Below, piece by piece: positions 32,480-42,676 of a stretch of 64,000 nt of DNA. The translations under genes were made by a program, and so were the position numbers. Each line of letters opens with the position of its first letter. Positions within the stretch are counted from its first letter, which is position 1. Under the pieces are notes generated by a model. That model was not told the DNA's origin. It searched no databases and saw only the letters and a list, made by a program, of their open reading frames with translations. Origin of the DNA: Nothophaeocryptopus gaeumannii (taxonomy: Eukaryota > Ascomycota > Dothideomycetes > Mycosphaerellales > Mycosphaerellaceae); the NCBI GenBank assembly GCA_031771865.1, contig JASISA010000025.1, positions 1,798,001 through 1,862,000 of the forward strand, in the 5' to 3' direction.

Positions 32480-33640
32480 TCCTGGACAGCTGCTTTCTGG
32501 AATCGATAGCCTTCTCAAGTTGTGGTGATGGTGTGAATGGCGCGGGTTCGCATTTGCCAGGTCAGTCACTTCAAGGCGTATTGAAGCGCCTCCAGGTTGA
32601 AAACGAACACCTGTGGGACATAGCGGGTTGAGCGCAGCAGTAGCTTTCTCCTCTCCATATCGGGGCAGTCACCTGAAACGTACCAATTTGCATCTACCGG
32701 TCTAGCTGACCGTCGTGCAAGGGAGAGAGGTGTACGCGCACGTTCATCACATGAGGATTCAGTGAGGTGAGCGGGATAACCGTCGGAGCCTCTCAGAGGT
32801 TCAAAGACCCGTTCATGTGAATGAATCCGCTCCTCGTGGCAAAGCCAGTCCTCGCTCTCGAGGAGTAGACTTGTGAGGACCGCGTTCAAAGGAGGACATA
32901 GCGAAACCATCAGAGAAACGATGCACAAAGCTCTCCAAGTCATGATCGCTTGTTCATTCACAAGAAGTCTCTCTGATCAGTATAGCAAGCCGTTCTCTGC
33001 ACGAACACCAGGATGAGGGAAAGATCATCACACCAGGACATAGCGAAGTCGACAGGATCATAGCAAGTTGCTCTCGAGCTTCGAACGAGCTCATCAGTGT
33101 AAGGACTGCGCTCTCGATCTCGCACTCTGTTATCTTCTCCAGGAAAGAAACACATGGGACACACGATCACACGAGGACATAGCGAAATCCGTACCGCAAT
33201 AGCTACAAGCTCTCGATCCTCCAATGCTACTTTCACCAAGTGGAATCTGCTCTTTATCGCGAAGCAGGCCGTTGCACACAGGAGATAGAAAAGTGGGAAC
33301 CGTCGTCATACGAGAACATGGTGAGATTGACGAGGAAATAGCGCACGCGCTTCTTCAACTCACAGTCATTCGTTCACAGGCAGGAAGTCACTCTCATCAC
33401 CCTACCGACTCCTTTGTTCCCAGAACACATCAATACATGTAAAGGTTCATCGCATAGGGACATGGGAAAATCGACAGGATATTCGAAGCAGTTTCAAGGG
33501 AGCCACCAACACACGAGGAGATAGCGAAATAATACACGGAAAATACACAAAGCTTTCCAAATCATAATCATTCATTCATCATCGGGAAGTCGCTCTCAAT
33601 GTCATGGCAACTCGTTATTTACAAGAGCAAAGAAAACACC
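32480..33640. repeat. degenerate tandem array, period about 139 bp
   Basis: A GACATAGCG-like core preceded by CACGAG or similar recurs at 32617, 32756, 32895, 33037, 33176, 33315, 33459 and 33518, with a weaker copy at 32485. Successive distances are 139, 139, 142, 139, 139, 144 and 59 bp. Other blocks recur in phase: AAGCTCTCCAAGTCATGATC (about 32930) against AAGCTTTCCAAATCATAATC (about 33550), and GAAGTC-CTCTC segments. Units are much diverged. The array fills the space between the COQ7 stop and the PHD-gene stop and has no long conserved frame. Confidence 0.8.
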
Positions 33641-33652
33641 ATGACCACCCTT

Positions 33653-35212
33653 TCACATCGGGTGAGCTCTCCTCATCTCCGCAATCTTCACCCTGTGCAA
33701 GTAAGGATCGCACACCTGACAGAAATATTCCTCATCATCTCCCACCCTCGCCGCCGCTCCCATGCAGCGGACGTGCTGCCAGACGCGACAGTCGCCGGTG
33801 TCGCAGCCGACCCACTGGGCGCCGGTGGTGTTGTCGTCTTTGACAGCGCCACAGACACAGCGCACGGGCCCGTCACGGCTGGTCGCCTCCTTGCCAAAAT
33901 TTTCCTTCTCGAAGAACTCTGGTGGGAAGTCGGGAGTCTTCAGGGCGGCTTCGGACTTCTTGCGCTTCTTCGAGAGGGCGGTGAGGAGGGCGTCTTTGCG
34001 GGCGGCGGCGGCGTCTGCCGCTTGCTGGGGGGTGGATGGGAGGGCGCGGCCAGAGATGATGGCGGTGAGGGGGTCGGCGTCAGCGGAGAGAGAAGCGTCG
34101 TCGTCTTCGTCGTCAGTAGCCTGGATCTTTGCTGCCTTGTTATTCTTGAGCTTGAGCTTGAGTCTGGGCTGCTTTGCGGCGACGGACTTTGTTGTTGCGG
34201 TCTTGAGACGCTTGGAAACGCGTGGCTGCTCTTCGGGGGCGTCGTCCTCGGCTTCTGCGTCTTCGTCGTGGTCTGGAGATGCTGCGCGCTTGGTGCCACG
34301 TGGACATGTTTTCGTGACTGGAACACTGACAGGACGATTGCCAACTGCTCCGATGCCGGAACCAGGGAGGTACTGTGGTGGTGCTTCGCGATACTGCTCT
34401 GGTGGAGGACGGGTGCCAGGGCGATGCTTGAGATCACTGATCATTTGCTGGATGGTCGCTGCGTCTGGGATATTGGTGGCCTGTTGAGATGGAGGCATGA
34501 GGTGCTGGATATTCTGAGCCGCTTGTGTCGTCATGCTGGTAGATGAAAATGACGCAGCAGCAGGATGTCCGTGAGGAAGAGGATGCAGAGTCGACATGCC
34601 AGGAATTGTGGCTGGTGCTTCCGCGCGTGGAACCTGCTGGCCAAACACGATGTTGCTGTCGGGGTATAGAGATTGGCTTTTTGCTGTTTGCTGATTCTGC
34701 GCGGCTCCAGAATGATCGAATTGGTGAATGAATGCATGCATGTCGCGGACGAAAACATCTCGGGCGGCATTGTTTGAGACATTCGCTGGATACGACATTG
34801 CCACAGCTGAGTCCTGTCGCATCATGCGAGGCGCATCAGGGTCAAACTCAACGTCGCCATAGCTGGCGTAGTTGTCGAGAGTCTCGGTGTTGGAGGTAGT
34901 TGGAAATGGTAGAATCGGCTCGATACGGATGCTGAGCTCCCGGTTGCGCACTTCCTGGACGGACATTTCTTCTTTCTGGAACTCGAAGACAGCCTCAGCG
35001 TCGCCGCGAATACCAGGCAGTAGCGGCTGACGGAAGCGATAGTCAGGGTCCTTGCCGAGAAAGTTCAGTCGCTTCTTGATATACTCGTCCTGCGAGTACC
35101 ACTCATTGAGGATGGTGCCGTCTCCCTCGTACTGTTTGGCTGCTTCGAGTGCGGCGTTCCTGCGTCGCTGATCCTCGGCGCTGTCAATAGGTGCCTCTGT
35201 GATGGTAGACAT
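33653..35212 (-). CDS. PHD-finger chromatin protein
   Basis: This 519 aa intronless frame ends in a C4HC3 PHD finger (about 449-500): CVCGAVKDD, then VGCDTGDCRVWQHVRC, then YFCQVCDP. The Trp before the His fits a histone-tail reader. The N-terminus (EGDGTILNEWYSQDEYIKKR) looks conserved. The centre is Gln/Pro-rich, and a bipartite basic stretch (KRLKTATTK, KQPRLKLKLKNNK) suggests nuclear import. No SET, bromo or JmjC domain accompanies it, so it is probably a subunit of a chromatin complex, identity unknown. The 3' end abuts the tandem array. Confidence 0.82.
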   Translation of the reverse strand: MSTITEAPIDSAEDQRRRNAALEAAKQYEGDGTILNEWYSQDEYIKKRLNFLGKDPDYRFRQPLLPGIRGDAEAVFEFQKEEMSVQEVRNRELSIRIEPILPFPTTSNTETLDNYASYGDVEFDPDAPRMMRQDSAVAMSYPANVSNNAARDVFVRDMHAFIHQFDHSGAAQNQQTAKSQSLYPDSNIVFGQQVPRAEAPATIPGMSTLHPLPHGHPAAASFSSTSMTTQAAQNIQHLMPPSQQATNIPDAATIQQMISDLKHRPGTRPPPEQYREAPPQYLPGSGIGAVGNRPVSVPVTKTCPRGTKRAASPDHDEDAEAEDDAPEEQPRVSKRLKTATTKSVAAKQPRLKLKLKNNKAAKIQATDDEDDDASLSADADPLTAIISGRALPSTPQQAADAAAARKDALLTALSKKRKKSEAALKTPDFPPEFFEKENFGKEATSRDGPVRCVCGAVKDDNTTGAQWVGCDTGDCRVWQHVRCMGAAARVGDDEEYFCQVCDPYLHRVKIAEMRRAHPM

Positions 35213-37540
35213 AGCAGTGACTAGATGCTGTGATCTTTCGATGTCTTGGGAAAGGAGATGTGGTAGCTGGGCTTTTGTTGAGAATGGAAGTCGTGCCCCA
35301 AGGTGTCTCAGGGAAGAAGAGAATTCAGTGTGTGCTGAGATGAAGATCGTGAGTTGTTACTTGTGTGGAAAGTTGGGAAGAAACTGGAAGTTGTCGAGGA
35401 AGTGGAAGAAGTGCTGGTGGTGGGGGGAAGATATCAGAAGCGAAAAGTGGGCCCAGCAGAATAGCTATTGTCAACGCCAAACGCGAGTGACTTTCGAAAC
35501 AACAATAGCGTCGGCGCCAGCACAACAGGAAAGATTCGTAGAATACTTACAGTTGTTCATTGAGGTACCAAAATTGGCATACCTACGCCTTCGTGTTCTG
35601 ATGCTCTTGTTGGACGAGCATGTGAGGTTGATGAAGGGCTGTCACGTGCAGCCCAACGACGCTCCTGCCAAATTTGGCAACCAGAGGATTCGCCGACGAG
35701 AGCTGCAGAGAACGCGGCCAGTGCGAGAAACAACGGATGTTGCGCCGCAAATCCGGCGCAATGTACGGCCGCGACCTGTACCTATGTGAAGTGCCCAGTG
35801 TGAGCAGCAAATGTCGGCAGCTTCGCGCGATAGAAGAGGCTTGTTGTCACCGTGCGCATGTGAAAGGTTTTGAGAGGAATTGTACGTTGTCGGCGTCCTT
35901 GAAGTCTTGTCAGCAAGCGTGCTCACTCTACATGCTTGGAAAGGGCCCAGATAGAAGTCGTCACCTTACCTAGCAGCTGTGAGGACCACCGTTGATAAGG
36001 CTGCGCATCTGAAGACTGCGCGTTATGGTCAAACTTGGCGGCTGTCAGAAACGTAGCACATGAAAATAGCTTTCTTTGTCTTCGTAGAGTAGCCGCCCTG
36101 GAGCTCTCGCTCGGAATTCCTCCCATCGCTTACGATTCCGTGACTTCAGCATTTGTCACACTTCTGTCCGAAAGCTTCTGTGTGTCTTCCAATATGCAGT
36201 CACCGTTGTTGAAGTTCAGGTGCAGACTGTTGGGCAGGTTGTTGTCGTCGGGGGCAAAGCCAATTGCGGATAGTGTCTCGCCTCTCCTGTGTCTCCTGTC
36301 GAGGGTCGGGGACGGAAGCAGCAGCAGCAACGTCTATTTTGAAGTCATCCGGTCGCGATATGCAGTTTCTCGTCTCATGGTGTGATGGTCGCCATCGCCA
36401 GTGCCACGTGACAAAGGCTTGCCCTCCTGCCGTTCTTCCTACGAGACGTCAACGGTGAAGCGATTCACGATTAAGGCAAGCGGTGGTGGTCGGTCACGGT
36501 GAGGCTGATGTTATCGGTCAGTCAGGATCCATGTCGTCCAAGCAAGCTCTTCCTCGCGTGCGACAAACTCTCTTGGCGCAGGCTCGGCCGCGGCCGCAGG
36601 TCTCCACACGCGATTCGACATGCGGCTCCACTGCTCCAAGAGTCAGTCCAGACCAAAACGTGCCCGACACATGCCAACGATCACGTGCGTGTCTCCTGGG
36701 TAGATGGCTGCAGATGCGCCCATACTACTCGGCCATGTACTGCTCCGAGTGCAGGACGCGTTTGTACCTGAGACTTGTGCTGCACGGCAATTCGCTTCAG
36801 CCCATCTGCCGCCCTCGTTCCATGCCACGACCGCAGCCATCCGAGGTCACATAACCGACATACCATAACTCCAAGAACTCGGCAACACACATTACCACTA
36901 TCAACAATCTGCCGCCGATGCAGCCGGTCAATTGCTACTCCGCACATTCCCCAGAATCTCCACGCCTCTCCGCATTCATCCACGCCAGTTTCAATGAAAT
37001 CCTGGTCCTGACCCTTCGGTAATGCACCGCACCTCTACCTCGTGCACAGCGTGGAGGATTCGAAGTCGAGCAGTGATCTTCAGTTGCACGCCATGGCTGG
37101 CGAATCAGGATGCACCGCACCCAGGGCCATTCCATGTACTCGAAGCCCAGACTGTCTGCCTCAGTCGCCAATGCTTCTTAAATGCAAGGACATCTTGGTG
37201 GAGCGACTGCTCCTCGCGCGGCGGGACCATGACTCTCTATCGTTTGACGCTTGCAACACGCTTCGGATGACATTTCTTCATGCCCCGGTCATCGGAACAT
37301 CACAGAGGTTCCTGGTACATGACTGCCAAACTTCCCTTCCCAGTCCGAGCTTGCTAGGATTACATCCGAGCGTCTTTAAAGTCTTCATCCCTTCCGCTCT
37401 GATATTAGATCACCAATCCTCTTGCTATCCCTCGTGACACCACCCCTAAGCTGCTGTCTCAAGAGGCACGGTCCTCCGCTGACTGCATTCAAAATGGAGA
37501 TGAACGCTAATGCCACAGCATGTAACTCCTGAGCCCAACT
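35213..37540. other. 2.3 kb without a recognisable gene
   Basis: Frames on both strands (for example 36035-36385 plus, 36130-36330 minus, 36483-36854 plus, 37042-37437 plus) overlap each other and carry no family motif. No convincing exon chain could be assembled. The region contains the PHD-gene promoter at its left and the MFS promoter at its right. Confidence 0.4.
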
Positions 37541-39530
37541 ATGTCCGACGACGTACCACTGACGAATCTGAAAATGCAGGAACTCCGTGAGCTGGAGCTA
37601 GAGCTACACGTCGACATCGTGCCCGGCACGGAGGTTATGACAGACGTCGGCTCGCATCACTTTGTCAAAGGCGGATCTCACGTCCTGGTTCCTCAACCCT
37701 CAGATGATCCTCACGACCCTCTGAACTGGAGTCCATTCTGGAAATCACTATGCATCATCGCAACAACGACGGTCACTTTCACACAGGGCTTTGGACCCCT
37801 GGCCCTGGCGCCAATGTTCCCCTCGTATATCAAAGATTTCGATTCCGATCTGCATTCCGTCGTCAAGTTCACCGGTACCTGTATCCTGGTTCTGGGTTTT
37901 AGTAACTTCGTTTGGTAGGGCGCGCTCTTCGCACGGTGTGGCATGCGCTTTACTGACAAGCTGCAGGGTCCCGATCAGCACTTCCTGCGGCAGACGACCT
38001 GTGTTCATTCTGTCCCAACTCATCTGTCTAGCTTCATCAATATGGCGCGCAAGATCGAATACCTATGGCCAATTTATGGGCGCATGTGTACTGAATGGCA
38101 TCGGCGCTGGGCCAGCCGAGACAATCCAACCTGCTGTGATCGCGGACATATTTTTCTTGCATGATCGCGGATTTTGGAACACGGTGTATTGGGTAGCTTA
38201 TATGGGGAGCTTGATGGTCGGACCAGTAAGTCGTTTCGGCAATCGACTGAGCGAATTCAAGTGCTGACTGCTTTAGATCGTCAGTGGCACCATGGACCTC
38301 CATGTTGGCTGGAGAAGCTTCTGGTGGCTCAATGCTGGAATCATCGGACTCTCCCTGCTTATGGTAATCTTCATGTTTCCTGAGACCAAGTGGCATCGCC
38401 TCCATCCGGAAGAAATCGCGACCTCGTTAGTGAAAACCGTGGACTCCGAGAAGACGGAAATGACTGCTGACACTACTGAGGTACGTGCTTTACAACAAGC
38501 GCGGAGTTGGCCAGTTCATGCTCAACGTGTTCCTTATGTCATTGCTCTTTGAAGACCCAATCTAACTGCCCACAGGATGCTGAAAAGAATGGCGGCGCAA
38601 TCACTCGAATGAATACGCACAAGGTTCTGTCGAAGACGAATACTGGAGCGCGCGACCCCTGGCTTGGAAAAGGGAAGCCAAACGCGAAACAATGGGGCGT
38701 ATATTCACCAACCGAGAACCCCTGGAAGAGCATGCTTATGGACCTTTGGATCCCATGGAAGTTGTTCATGTTCCCAATTGTCGAATTCTCCTCCTTCGTG
38801 GTATCCTGGTGTTGCAGCTCATTCCTGACCATCAACCTCACACAATCCCAAGCCTTTGCCGCGCCACCCTACAACATGAGCCCGCAAACAATCGGCTTCA
38901 CAAACTTTGCGATCTTGGCGGGAGCTGGCATTGGTCTCCTTACGGCTGGTCCACTCAGTGATTGGATCAGCTCACGTGCCACCAAGAAGAACCGTGGTAT
39001 CCGAGAGCCTGAGATGCGATTACCGGCTATGAGTGAGTACCTGCCGATTCCTGTGGCTGTTTCGGATGTCGACTGACTTGCGGGTACAGTACCCTACGTG
39101 CTGATCATGATGTTGGGCAACTTTGTTGTCGCTTTCGGGTATGATCGGAAGTGGCCGTGGGAGGTCATTGTCATCATTGGCTTTGCTTGTGCTGGCATTC
39201 AGGTCGCTGCCATACCGGCCATGGTGACTACCTATGCTGTCGACTCGTATAAGCCTGTCGCTGGATCATTGATGGTCTCTATCACTGTCAACAAGGTAAC
39301 AATTCCACCATCCACGTCTACCACCATAACTGACGTATCTTGCACAGAACCTCTGGGGCTACGGCTTTTCCGAGTTCATCACTCCTTGGGTTATGAAGTC
39401 TGGCTTCATCCCACCCATCATGACCAACATGAGTCTCGTCACTCTTTGGTGTCTCTTTGCTATTCCTTTCTACTACTTCGGAAAAACGTTCCGGCGCTGG
39501 TCGAAGAACGACTCTGTACACAAGAGGTAA
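37541..39530 (+). CDS. MFS transporter, DHA1 drug:H+ antiporter-like
   Basis: Six exons join in phase: 37541-37914, 37967-38225, 38277-38480, 38576-39032, 39090-39295 and 39348-39530. They give 560 aa. Introns are 51-95 nt with GT/AG and CTGAC-like branch sites. The N-terminus has the fungal MFS landmark DDPHDPLNWSPFWK, and the TM2-TM3 loop has GRRPVF. GIGAGPAETIQP resembles motif C of antiporters. A long charged loop (about 255-340) separates the two six-helix halves, and the C-terminus is short and basic. Export of a drug or metabolite across the plasma membrane is inferred from the family. No biosynthetic cluster surrounds it. Confidence 0.9.
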
Positions 39531-39898
39531 TCCGTATAATATTGACACGCTAAGCGAAGGGTGGTAAGAGATTATGAAGTGATGGACATACATGTATACT
39601 GAATGGAGCGCATTCTTTGTAGCTGCCAAAGAACAAAGTGATCAACCTCATTGACAAAGGGACAGATGTGTCGTTGCGCAAGTGGCGAGGAGCCCTGCTT
39701 TCTACGCATGTGAATCAAAGCTCCAGCGTTGCCGAGACGGTCCAAGCGCTTCGGGGTCTTTCCCGCATACTAAAGCCTCCGTTGCTCCTCGCAAGCTCTC
39801 TCCCACAAATAAACAAAAACCATCCTCTCCACGTCGCACCACCACCTTCTTCGCACTTCCTCCGTTATGGAGAACTCCCTGCTCGCACTCCCTCTGCC
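39531..39898. other. short intergenic gap
   Basis: This is the 3' flank of the MFS gene and 5' flank of the LPxELRNxIY relic. No supported frame is present. Confidence 0.4.
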
Positions 39899-40589
39899 AT
39901 GAAGAACTCCCTCCTCAGCCGCCTCCCCGGCGACCTACGAAACACCATCTACGAGCTCGCACTATCCGAATACGACATCACCAACGAGGAGAAACCCAAG
40001 ACCCTCTTCCGCCAGATCTCATCAAAACCTGTCTTGCCATTCGAGGAGAAGCATCTTCGATTTGGTACGCCGACGGATTCGAGGGCCGCGTATTCAAACA
40101 CGATACCAGCCTACTCATCACGCTCCTGCAGCTCAAGAACCCCTCGAAGACGGTTGGACTATATCACGAAACTTACGATCGTCAGTATCTCAGGACAGCG
40201 GTGTCTTACACCTCACTCCACGACTTGCTGGTTGAAAGGGATTGGCTACGGAGCTGATATAACGAGGATTCAACGGCGAACGTGTGGAGTTCAGTGTCCT
40301 GCCCCGTCCAAACCGTCCAACTCTCCTCTCTACCGATTCTCTACACGTCGCGCAGCGAGCGGCGATGTCGAGGCATTTGGAGAGGAGTTTCAAGATGGAA
40401 GTGCAGGCGATTATGGAGGTCAGAGGCAGATGGTCAGCGCCACAATTTGCTGCCGTGGAGGACTTCGAGATTCGTGAGATGCATGAGGCTTTGGCGAGCG
40501 ATTGGGTTAGGAGGTTGAGGCAAGGATGTGGGCCGGGGATTCCGGGTATGATCTCGCTTACGTGGGCCAAGAGCTCATTACTGTCTTGA
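39899..40589 (+). pseudogene. broken LPxELRNxIY-family (F-box-like) gene
   Basis: From ATG 39899 the frame reads LLSRLPGDLRNTIYELALSE, the family N-terminus. The second family box appears in the +1 frame (LIKTCLAIRGEASSIWYADG, about 40025-40085). A third frame carries the rest (FNGERVEFSVLP, then WSAPQFAAVEDFEIREMHEA, about 40275-40480), ending at 40589. No short intron repairs either frame change, because the conserved boxes follow each other too closely. It therefore appears to be a pseudogene with at least two frameshifts. Confidence 0.6.
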
Positions 40590-40739
40590 AAAGCGATGTT
40601 GCTGGCAGCAGTAAACAAGTGCCCATGACTTTGCGAGAGCGATCTGGTTTACTTCGGGATTCGACTTAGGCGCAGATTTGTGTTAGCTGAACCATCACAC
40701 AGTCTATTCGCTCAACCCAACCATCAAATACCTGACTTC

Positions 40740-41718
40740 CTACTTCTTCTGCTGCTTCGCCTTAATCTCCCCAATTTTCTTCCTCATAGCATCCGTCCCA
40801 GCCTCCCAATCCACACACTTGTCAACACTCTCATTTTCCCTCACCGCTTTACTCCACCTCCCAAAATTCGGCAATTGATCCAACTTCTCAATCAAAGACT
40901 TAGGAATCAAGTCCTCATGCTTCCCCAAGCTGTGCCATCTCACAATAAACGGCCCCGTGTGAACTTCCACAAACGTGAGATCTTTGGATCCACCGAAGAA
41001 AGGAGCTGCGTCGGCGAGAAGAGGTTCGATTTCTTTCTCAACGGCGGAGTACCAGGCGTCTGCTTTGGATTGTTTTTCGGGGCCCTCTTCGGCGATGAGG
41101 GTTTGGAACCAGTGCGAGGCGATTTTGGAATTCCAGGTGTCGTTGAAGAAGTTGATGCGGGCCTGCAGAGGTCCACATCAGCAATTGAAATGCCACATCG
41201 TAGGGGGATATCTGACTTACCCTCTTCAAAGGCGCCCTAGGATCCTCCCTCGGGTTAGGCAAAAGATGACTTGGGAATGAATCTGCCAGAAACTCTGAGA
41301 CAATCGCACTCTCCGTTACAATCTCTTCATCATAGACTCCATCAACGGTATATTTGATGGAAGGGACTAGGCCGCGAGGGTTGATATCAAGATACCTACA
41401 CCATCGGTTCGTCAGCATCACGTTCTCCAAACACCAGGAAAGTTGAGGGGATGGAGCATACCACTGCGGTCTCGGCGTATCCAAATCAATCAAAACCTCC
41501 TCAAAAGGCAGACCCAGCTCCTTCAACGTAATATGAGCCCGATGAGCATACGGACACTTATGATTCGTATAAAGCGTAATCTTCGGCGCGGCGACAGCCT
41601 TGCCGTTCGTGAGTCCGTTGGTGGCCATTTTCCTTGTGCTTGTGAAGTCAACGGGTCTCGGTATCTTCGTGGTCAGTTGTTTAGATACAAGCGAAGCTCG
41701 TCTGATACTTGTAAGCAT
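40740..41718 (-). CDS. glutathione S-transferase, omega-like
   Basis: Three exons (41718-41462, 41395-41221, 41162-40740) with introns of 66 and 58 nt give 284 aa. Starting at the internal Met (41628) gives 254 aa. The longer N-terminus (SIRRASLVSKQ) could target mitochondria. The thioredoxin-fold domain has YTNHKCPYAHRAHITL, with the catalytic Cys typical of omega/lambda classes, then the cis-Pro segment RGLVPSI and the glutathione-binding VTESAIVSEFL. The helical C-domain runs from about 140 and ends KAKQQKK. Likely roles are thiol transfer or dehydroascorbate-type reduction. The substrate is unknown. Confidence 0.88.
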
Positions 41719-42676
41719 GAAGTTGAAAGGAGGAAGGCCTCAGGTGAGGGTTAGAGTGGAGACGGCGATAGAATAGCTCCCGTATCCTTGTATGCAGGCA
41801 AACCTGTTTACAGCGATCTACCGAGTAACGATATCCTGTCCATACCGATAAGATCGACTGCTAACCGTCAACCGTTAGCATCTGCGTCTATAGTAGGGGT
41901 ATTTTACATAGAGATATGGTTATCTTAGCCTCCACATTAGGTAGGTCTTGCTGCTAGAACACCCCTAAGCCCTACTTTAAGCCTAGATCACGAGCTAGAC
42001 ATGCCAAGATGGCTCCAGATCCGCTTTTTCTATATCGATATCCTGCACGTAATGATATCCTCAGCTGCTAACGGACCCATCGGTATAAGCAGGTTCGACG
42101 GTATTAGTCAATGACATTTTACTAATCCACTCGCACGAGCTGGTGAGCTGGACATTCGGTCTTTGTGGGATGCCGGAAGCGAATACTTTGTGGCATCAAT
42201 CGACTCGCTGTAAGAGCCTGTTGTACGACGACGCTCGGAGACGTATCAGCGAGTGGAGTTGGAGTCGGAGGGAATTCATGGCCGAACGGGGTTCCTTACC
42301 AAAGTCAATTTGGCCACGTGAAAGACGCGCCGGAGGAAGGCGCGTCCTCGAGTCATGATGCTGAAAGTGTGCTGCTACGGCGACACGATAAGAAACACTC
42401 GCTTTACAGTACACGGTTATCGTTTCATCGCTCATGCTACAATGATAGGTGTGCGAAATACACCAAGCTGCCTGTTACTGCTATTTGCGGCATAGGGCAG
42501 GTGATAGTAGAAGCTCCTTCCTCCAACGCCACGCCATCTGTGCAAGCTTCAATCTTCAGTCTGTAGGTGTCGGGTGGCTCATAGGTGCAACGGACTGCGA
42601 GCAGGATACGGTCCTGGTCAAAGTCTTGTCAGGTATCGGTATCCACATCGTGCTGTTCAAGGCTTGCGCAATACGC
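41719..42676. other. intergenic, partly AT-richer, with a small hairpin
   Basis: From about 41800 to 42130 the base composition shifts to more A/T, with many TA steps and stops in all frames. TGCTAAC (41859) and GTTAGCA (41874-41880) form an inverted repeat, and CCATACCGATAAG/CCATCGGTATAAG-like words recur 200 bp apart. This may be a small transposon relic, but no ends or coding remnants are visible. No gene is called. Confidence 0.35.

Noticed and set aside
32480..33640. CRISPR-like regular repeats
   Set aside because: The host is eukaryotic, the conserved core is only about 10-15 bp, and the whole 139 bp unit recurs in diverged form, so it is a tandem repeat without unique spacers.
33599..34546. 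Plus-strand 315-codon frame rich in Val, Gly and Leu
   Set aside because: It lies fully antisense to the PHD-finger gene, whose zinc ligands are intact. Its hydrophobic look is a reflection of the acidic, Gln-rich sense strand.
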